64,000 nt of DNA from Pempheris klunzingeri. Its lineage: Eukaryota > Chordata > Actinopteri > Acropomatiformes > Pempheridae. The translations under genes and the position numbers were made by a program. Below, piece by piece: positions 57,802-64,000 of the stretch (positions are counted from its first letter, which is position 1; each line of letters begins with the position of its first letter). A model generated the notes under the pieces. The model ran no database searches. It was given only the letters and a program-made list of their open reading frames with translations, and had not been told where the DNA came from. The stretch covers positions 12,751,885 through 12,815,884 of the forward strand of contig NC_092029.1 of assembly GCF_042242105.1 (NCBI RefSeq), given 5' to 3'.

Positions 57802-59844
57802 GGTGAAGAGTGCACAGACTCTATGAAGTTCAAAAGTCAAAGAGGCACAACAAACTCATACCATAACTCTTGAGTGCTTGACAGACTGCTAAAACTTAAG
57901 CATTACTTTGCAGCTTTAGTCAGACTAAATTATCAAGTGAAAATTTTTATGGTTAATAAAGCTGCACTGACTTCGACCCATGGTGTGGTGGTAAACATGA
58001 GCTGGTTCCCTGGGGTAACCAGTCTCTGTTGGATTAGGGCCTCACACATTTGTCCTTTTTGCCTTAGCCAAGAGCCTGGATTTAGCCTCAGAGGGGAAAA
58101 CCAACAGGTGGGACTCCTGACTTTGGGCAATTATCCACCCATAAGACTCATGGGAAAGGTGGTGAGGTGCATATGAACTGTTCCAGTAGTCACACATCCA
58201 TCACCAAAAAGGGGTTTCAGTCACAGCAATTCATAAACACAATGACATTGTACTGAGGACTTTATCAAGATGCATATTTTTAGCAACCACAGTGAAAAAT
58301 ATCCTCCCCTGAGATTTTAACTTAATGTTCTACTTTCTCTTACAGTGTCCTTGCTCAAGAAATAGGAGTCGCACTGTGCTTTCTAACTGCGAGCAGCTAC
58401 TGCTTACTGTAGCAAACATGCACCTATAGGCCAATGATGATGGAGCAGTAAGGAGGACTACATCAGGATCAAAACGCATACAGCATATCGAGGCAAACAA
58501 AAGTTATGTTGGGCCAGTAAACACAATCAGCCAATTGCTTGATTGGAACTAAATTCAGCTAACTTTGTGAGTGGCATTACTACATCTGCTGTAATCTACT
58601 CTGTCTGTGCTCTACACACAGTCCTGCGTGTTCTATGTTGCGGCCACAACATATAATTCAACGGACAGTGTGAAGAGCATCGGCTTCCGGAAAACGGACA
58701 CAGGCAACATCACCAACGATGGCATGTCGATTACAGTTTTACTTCATAGGTGAAATGGTGGTCAATCCTAAAACCACACACAAGTTGAAATGCAAAAGAA
58801 CATCTACTGTGACTCTCAGAGAGTCATTGAGAGATGGCCATCATCTGTGGACAGGGCCAGGAGGAAAGTCTGTTTTGAAACCATGCTACCAGTATCTATT
58901 CACCCAATTATATCTGCTGGTTAATATTCATCTGCTGTTATTTCTTAGATAAAATGTTTGAATTGAGTTGTTTAAGTTTATTTAGCAATTTTTTTTTTTA
59001 TTAATGTTAGATATTGGATATCACCTCTAATATATTCCAATTTCATATTTATTTCTCCAAACAATTAAAGAAATAAACAAATGCAAGCATCAGACTGCGA
59101 CACACTGATTCAACAATGGAAAAGCATCAAAGCAGTGGATATTTTCACCGGAAATAAAAGCACTTCCCTCACAGAGTAAAGCATGTATCTATGATTCTGC
59201 TGTAAGACAAATAGCACAGCTAGCAGTTGACGGGATTCTGACAGACAATTTGCCCAAAACCTGTGCTGCAGCCAATTTCCTTGTCAACATGCTGACAGTC
59301 ATTGTCAAGCCTGTCTCCGATGTTCAGCTCTCATAGAGAATGAATGGACTCCTAGAGACTAGCTGCTCAGTCTGCTCAGCATCTGACTGTAATGGAAAAA
59401 AAAGCACCTGATTGTCAAAGGAGGCATTGATCTATTCTGATGCTGGTCCCTGGGGCATTACTCTGCAGCATCCGAAGTACAGTCACATAAAAAGACACAA
59501 AACTTATTACTTTCATCTATTTTTTTCAATTATATTTAACACGCCTGCTGCTCAAGGTTAGCAGGTCAGTTAAGATAATGATATAAAAATAGTATCAGGA
59601 CACTTGAGGACAAATTCTATTTTGATACAACTTTTTCACTTGTCAGGTTGATTTATTTTTAGTCTGAAAAGAAATGTCACTCAAACAGAAAGACCTAAAT
59701 TGTTCTTCTGTTATAATATTCATGCTCATGTGTGAAACAGCCACGATGTGAAAAAGCTCTTAACATTATTCCCATCAACCCGATGATCAATTGCCTCAAA
59801 TCAATTTGAAACAGTAACCAAAGTAGTCATGTTAAGCAGTATTA

Positions 59845-60116
59845 AAATGAATAGTCAATCTCCAGAAATCTAATTAGCAACTATTTTGATGACCAATTGA
59901 TCATTGATCATCAATATTTCAAGTAAAAATGCTAAACATTCACTGGTTCTAGCTACTCCAGTGTAAATATTTGCTGCTTATTTCTGCATTGCATCCTCGT
60001 GACTGAACTGAATATCTGTGGGTTCTGGACTGCTGGTTGGATAAAAACACTATTTGAGGACACCATATTGGACGCTGAGATATTGCAATCAGCATTTAAA
60101 CACTAAATGATTAAAC
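59845..60116. repeat. Third copy of the dispersed inverted-repeat family
   Basis: It shares CAACTATTTTGATGACCAAT, AAGTAAAAATGCTAAACATT and GTAAATATTTGCTGCTTATT with the copies at 45208 and 49735, in the same order. Ends are decayed. Confidence 0.5.
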
Positions 60117-60772
60117 CTACCGTGAGTTTTTAACTGGTTATAAAACAGTCTCATTTTAATAGTGATGCCTCTATACAATCTACACAAGCAAACTAAAAGA
60201 TTGGTTATACTGGCTCTTTCTATTTTCCAATTCTAAATGCCTGCCGTGGGGTCCAATTCAAACGAAACAACTGACCCCCATTTATCCCGGCTGTCTTCCC
60301 TGTCCTCCTGGGCTGGTCACACCGCTTGCTGTGGCTCTTTTGCCGCAAAGTCTGGCTGGACTGTGGGGAGAGGCTGTGGGCATTGATCGTCTCAAAGTCC
60401 ACTAATCGAAATCAAACCCCCACGCGTCATTTTCTAGTGTGAATTTCTATTTTTCTGTTTTCCACAGGGACCATCAAAATTAACACGAAAAGAAAGCTCC
60501 ATGTGCTTTAAGAGCCAGATGAATTGGTAGATTAACTGATAAATGAAAATATCGCCTCTTCAACACGTGTACAGATATTTTTGTGTTTTTGCCTCTCACC
60601 CACACACATACCATCACAAAAACAGAGATTTTTTAAAGGCCTTCTTAAGTGCAGATATTTCAAAACACTGCATCTTTGTAGATATGGAAAACGTAGCATA
60701 TGGGAAACAATGACATCATCACCTAAATTTGCTCATGCCCATCGCTGTTTTGAGTAATGACCATGGCCTGAT

Positions 60773-60811
<39 letters not shown>
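60773..60811. repeat. (CAA)n microsatellite
   Basis: Thirteen uninterrupted ACA/CAA units. Confidence 0.95.
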
Positions 60812-62455
60812 GGGGACTACTGGTTTGTTTTTGTATGATCAGCACTGCTAGGTCTAATTACAAGTTTACTATGGTTTTACATCATTTACTTTAAAAAAAA
60901 ATAAGCTCACCACGCAGTATCAAAAAGGTGCTCTCTGGTATTTGATGTATTGTATACATTATTGCCACATCTATAATAATAGAACAATACATTCAAAAGT
61001 TGTTTGGTTGCTTATAGATATGGAAAATAACAACAACATGCTGACTTGACAGTGTAATGTGGGTCTGAGTATTTTTGCTAAGCCACCAAGCTCCATGAAA
61101 AACACAAAGCAAATAATACAGCAGTTTGCTTCCAACACCCACAGTGAAAAGATGGTGGTGGGAGACAGAACAAAAAGAGCATGGCACGACACACATACAC
61201 CTTGCTCCCTTTGAAGCCGTTACCTATTAATTATCTCTCACCCTGGATGAAAGGGAATTAGGCACAGAGAGGAGGACGAACCTTCATCAGAGACGTACAA
61301 CAGGCCTTGGACCCACAAACCCTTTTCATTATCTGAAGAAGATCACGAGAGCCTTCACAATAGGTGCTAGAGCAGGACAACAGCTGAGCTTCACCAAAAT
61401 ACAGGATGCTTTTATCAAAAGTATCTTGTAGTGTCAGCTTTTTCTATCAAGGATGGACTCAAGTATAAATAAAACCCTCTATCTAGACAGAGGCAGTGCA
61501 ACACTCCACATGAATACAGTCCTCTGCCCGTCGCCCACTTCTTAACAGATGTCTGACAGCTTAAGATCAGTCCTTTACTTTACTACATTGCCTGTATTGG
61601 GCCAAGTCCAAAAGACGCATCAATTCAGATGCTCACTCACTTATTAGAATGATCACAGGACACTCTGGTCTATACATCAACAGGAATAATGGCCAAACTT
61701 AAGGATGCTGGCGTAAGTATTGATCTTGGCAGCACTGGACTGCTACAGGATGAGTTCATGTTGCCTTTTTTGTGCATGCTCATTCATAACATGACTTGAG
61801 CTAATTTATCTGAGAGGACACTCGTCACCAATGACAAGTGCTCAATGACAGCACTGACGTTTAAAGGACAGGACTGTCGGGGGACGCGACCGCTTTTACT
61901 GCTGAGCGTGCAGCTTTTGAAGACAAAGGAAGGTTACCCAAATGTATTGACATAGCTATTTCAAAAATAAACTTTAAAAATGAAATACTTGTGTATTCGG
62001 GAGAGCTTGTGACTGTTCTAAAACACATTTTGATTCCTAGTCAGGACTGCAGACTATATAGCATGCTCTTGGGGGTTATTTTCCTTGTTGTTGAACTGTA
62101 TACTGCAAACTGCATTCTCGCCTCTCCTTGACAGAACTGGGATGGAAAATGACGCAAGTGAGTGAACAGATCTGTCATAACTTGACAGAATTCATTAGGC
62201 AGTGTGATTTCCACCACTGTCAGAAACCCGAAATTATGCATAGGCTGGACGAGTGATGATTTTGAGTTCCCCAAAGCATTTATTTATTGCTTTTCATCAG
62301 AGTGGAAGTGGAGAGGGCATTGCTGCTTTCATTACTGGTGCTGGAATGAGGTCAGAGGGCAGTGGGGAAAATCTGCATCTGCATTTAAAGTGAAAAGCAT
62401 TTTTGGAGATGAAAAGTTACAAATTTGTATCAAAATAACATTAAAGTCAGAGACA

Positions 62456-62533
62456 CAAAGTTAGAAATTGTACTGTTCAGTTGCATCCATAATTTACCCC
62501 ATATGCAACTGAACAGTACAATTTCTAACTTTG
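62456..62533. repeat. 31-bp perfect inverted repeat, 16-base loop
   Basis: The left arm 62456-62486 (CAAAGTTAGAAATTGTACTG and on) is exactly complementary to the right arm 62503-62533. The loop is 62487-62502. No mismatch was seen over 31 pairs. Confidence 0.95.
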
Positions 62534-62630
62534 ACAACAGTGAGGTAGAGACCAGTGGGAGCTTTAATTCAAGTCCATCAAGAGTAAAATGTTTCTCCTC
62601 CAACACATCATGGTTTATTCAGCAAATACT

Positions 62631-62653
62631 GATGATGATGATGATGATGATGA
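62631..62653. repeat. (GAT)n microsatellite
   Basis: About seven to eight GAT units. Confidence 0.95.
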
Positions 62654-62944
62654 AGCAAAGACAGTCTGAAACATTTTGTGAATAAAGCATGGTGTACTGG
62701 AGAAGAGCTGTGCAATGTGTTTCAGTTTTGATGGATTTACAGTTGAATGGCAACCAAACTATAAAGATATAGTCTATTATATCTGTAGAAAACATGGGAA
62801 CTATTGTGTTATATTTCAATCAATGGAAGGGCAGCTGTTGCACCTGCATCACCTAATGGAGAGCCAATAAAAAAACAAAACACCATTATCATACAAGTTC
62901 AGTCAGTGATACTGGCAACCTGCATACACAAAACATATGTGTGT

Positions 62945-63004
62945 CATAGTGAACTTTAATCTGCTTAAGTAGCCACCTACTTAAGCAGATTAAAATTCAC
63001 TATG
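62945..63004. repeat. 28-bp inverted repeat, 4-base loop
   Basis: The left arm 62945-62972 (CATAGTGAACTTTAATCTGC and on) pairs with the right arm 62977-63004 at 27 of 28 positions. The loop is CCAC. Confidence 0.95.
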
Positions 63005-64000
63005 TTATCAACTCAAATTCACATGTGAAAAAAGTGGGTAAAATAGAGTTAGTTTCAACCTCCTCCACACTGCATGCACCAAAACAACAAAAGGGAAAAT
63101 TCAGTACTTGGACCACGTTCAAGTGGGCAGAGTTAAATGACATTTCTGCTGCGCTTCTGTCACTCTCTGTGGGGATTCATCCACTCTCCCCTCAGCTGCC
63201 TTATGGAATGCTGACTCAGCACCTTGCTCCATCTGACCAACAGCTACACCCACTAAAAGAGAAAACGCAACCTGTGTGCAATCTCCACTAATGCCAGCAC
63301 TGCTATATACTGACTGGAATATTCATATACATGGCGAGCAATTGACCCCAACTTTATTCAGCTGATCTCTCCAATAACAAAATAAAGGATCTCATTGCAC
63401 TTGTAGTGGGAAACTTTATAACCATGTTGAAATATGGGAGCAATGCCAGAGAGTGGGGCACTGAAATGCTTTGACTAGGAGCAGCGGAGAGATCTAATGC
63501 ATAATCACCTGCTGTAGGAAGACTCTCTGCCTGCAACAGCACAGGGTCTGCCACCCTTCAACTAAGGTACAACAACTCTGCTTGGCAAGACACTTGTTGC
63601 CACACCTGGTCTAAATAAGTGCAGTACTTGCAGCTTCAAGGACATTGTTCAGCACCTGACCCTGCAGCTAAAAACTTCTAAGACTGTACTCTTCCATCAT
63701 ATTTTTTATGAGCCCAGAGTGCTACTAGTGATAAAAGGATAATTATCAGTCATTTGCATTCCCCTGCATCATAGGTGTAAAGGACTGAGGAGGTCTGAGA
63801 AGTCTGTTTGGAGGTGATCAATAATCTGTTATTATAAGAATACCAGCAGAGAAACTGATCTTGTATTTACTGACAGTGTAGAGGGCAACTTGATATATGT
63901 ATTGTTTTATATGTTTAATAGGTCAAATGCAAAAAATTCTGCTTTAAATTAATCAATCCTAAACTATTTTCAGTGAGTCAGAGTAGCCTTCAGTTATAAC

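Larger units (their letters stand above)
51026..64000 (-). other. tulp4: tulp4 intron 1 (partial, at least 13 kb)
   Basis: No exon was found between the 50897-51025 exon and the right edge. Specifically I looked on the minus strand for a match to the human first-exon wording (RRRYYEEGWLATGNG, RINFNLRGHNSE) and saw none. The region holds a candidate MITE (57402-57801), an old repeat (about 59845-60116), microsatellites and two long hairpins (62456-62533, 62945-63004). Human TULP4 also has a very large first intron. Confidence 0.65.

Noticed and set aside
60220-60402. Minus-strand 60-codon frame as the missing tulp4 first exon
   Set aside because: The sequence does not contain the conserved YYEEGW or RINFNLRGHNSE wording and has no suitable donor.

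Overview
This window is nuclear DNA of a ray-finned fish, most likely a percomorph. Intron-exon genes with vertebrate-specific protein sequences, short introns, Tc1-type transposons, teleost-style inverted-repeat elements and GCTAACGTTAGC-type promoter words all point that way. I assembled the exons by eye from splice sites, reading phase and remembered human proteins. No alignment was run and the species is not identified.

Layout, left to right. (1) 1-2232: 5' end of syne1 (nesprin-1) on the minus strand; only its first coding exon and part of intron 1 are inside. (2) 7400-8951: myct1 (+), two coding exons. (3) 11185-18336: serac1 (+), 16 coding exons, one GC-AG intron, and a dead Tc1-like transposon in intron 4. 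(4) 20114-20455: gtf2h5 (+), the tiny TFIIH subunit. (5) 22474-22664: a full-length U2 snRNA gene (-). (6) 24331-25680: dynlt1 (+), a dynein light chain. (7) 27241-32945: tmem181 (-), 17 coding exons including a U12-type AT-AC intron. (8) 37266-51025 and on past the right edge: tulp4 (-), 12 coding exons present. Its first coding exon lies beyond 64000, so the last 13 kb are tulp4 intron 1.

The genes do not form one pathway. They are a conserved linkage group matching human 6q25, but rearranged: the tulp4-tmem181-dynlt1 block is inverted relative to gtf2h5, serac1 and gtf2h5 run head to tail instead of head to head, and vip is absent from beside myct1. Dynlt1 and tmem181 converge on facing poly(A) signals only about 40 bp apart.

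The most notable observations are the AT-AC intron of tmem181, a roughly 185-residue Gln/His/Leu expansion in tulp4, the GC donor in serac1, a nested DNA transposon in a tulp4 intron, and two near-perfect long hairpins in tulp4 intron 1. I saw no CRISPR, operon or prokaryotic feature, no retrovirus-like element, and no clearly undescribed gene system.
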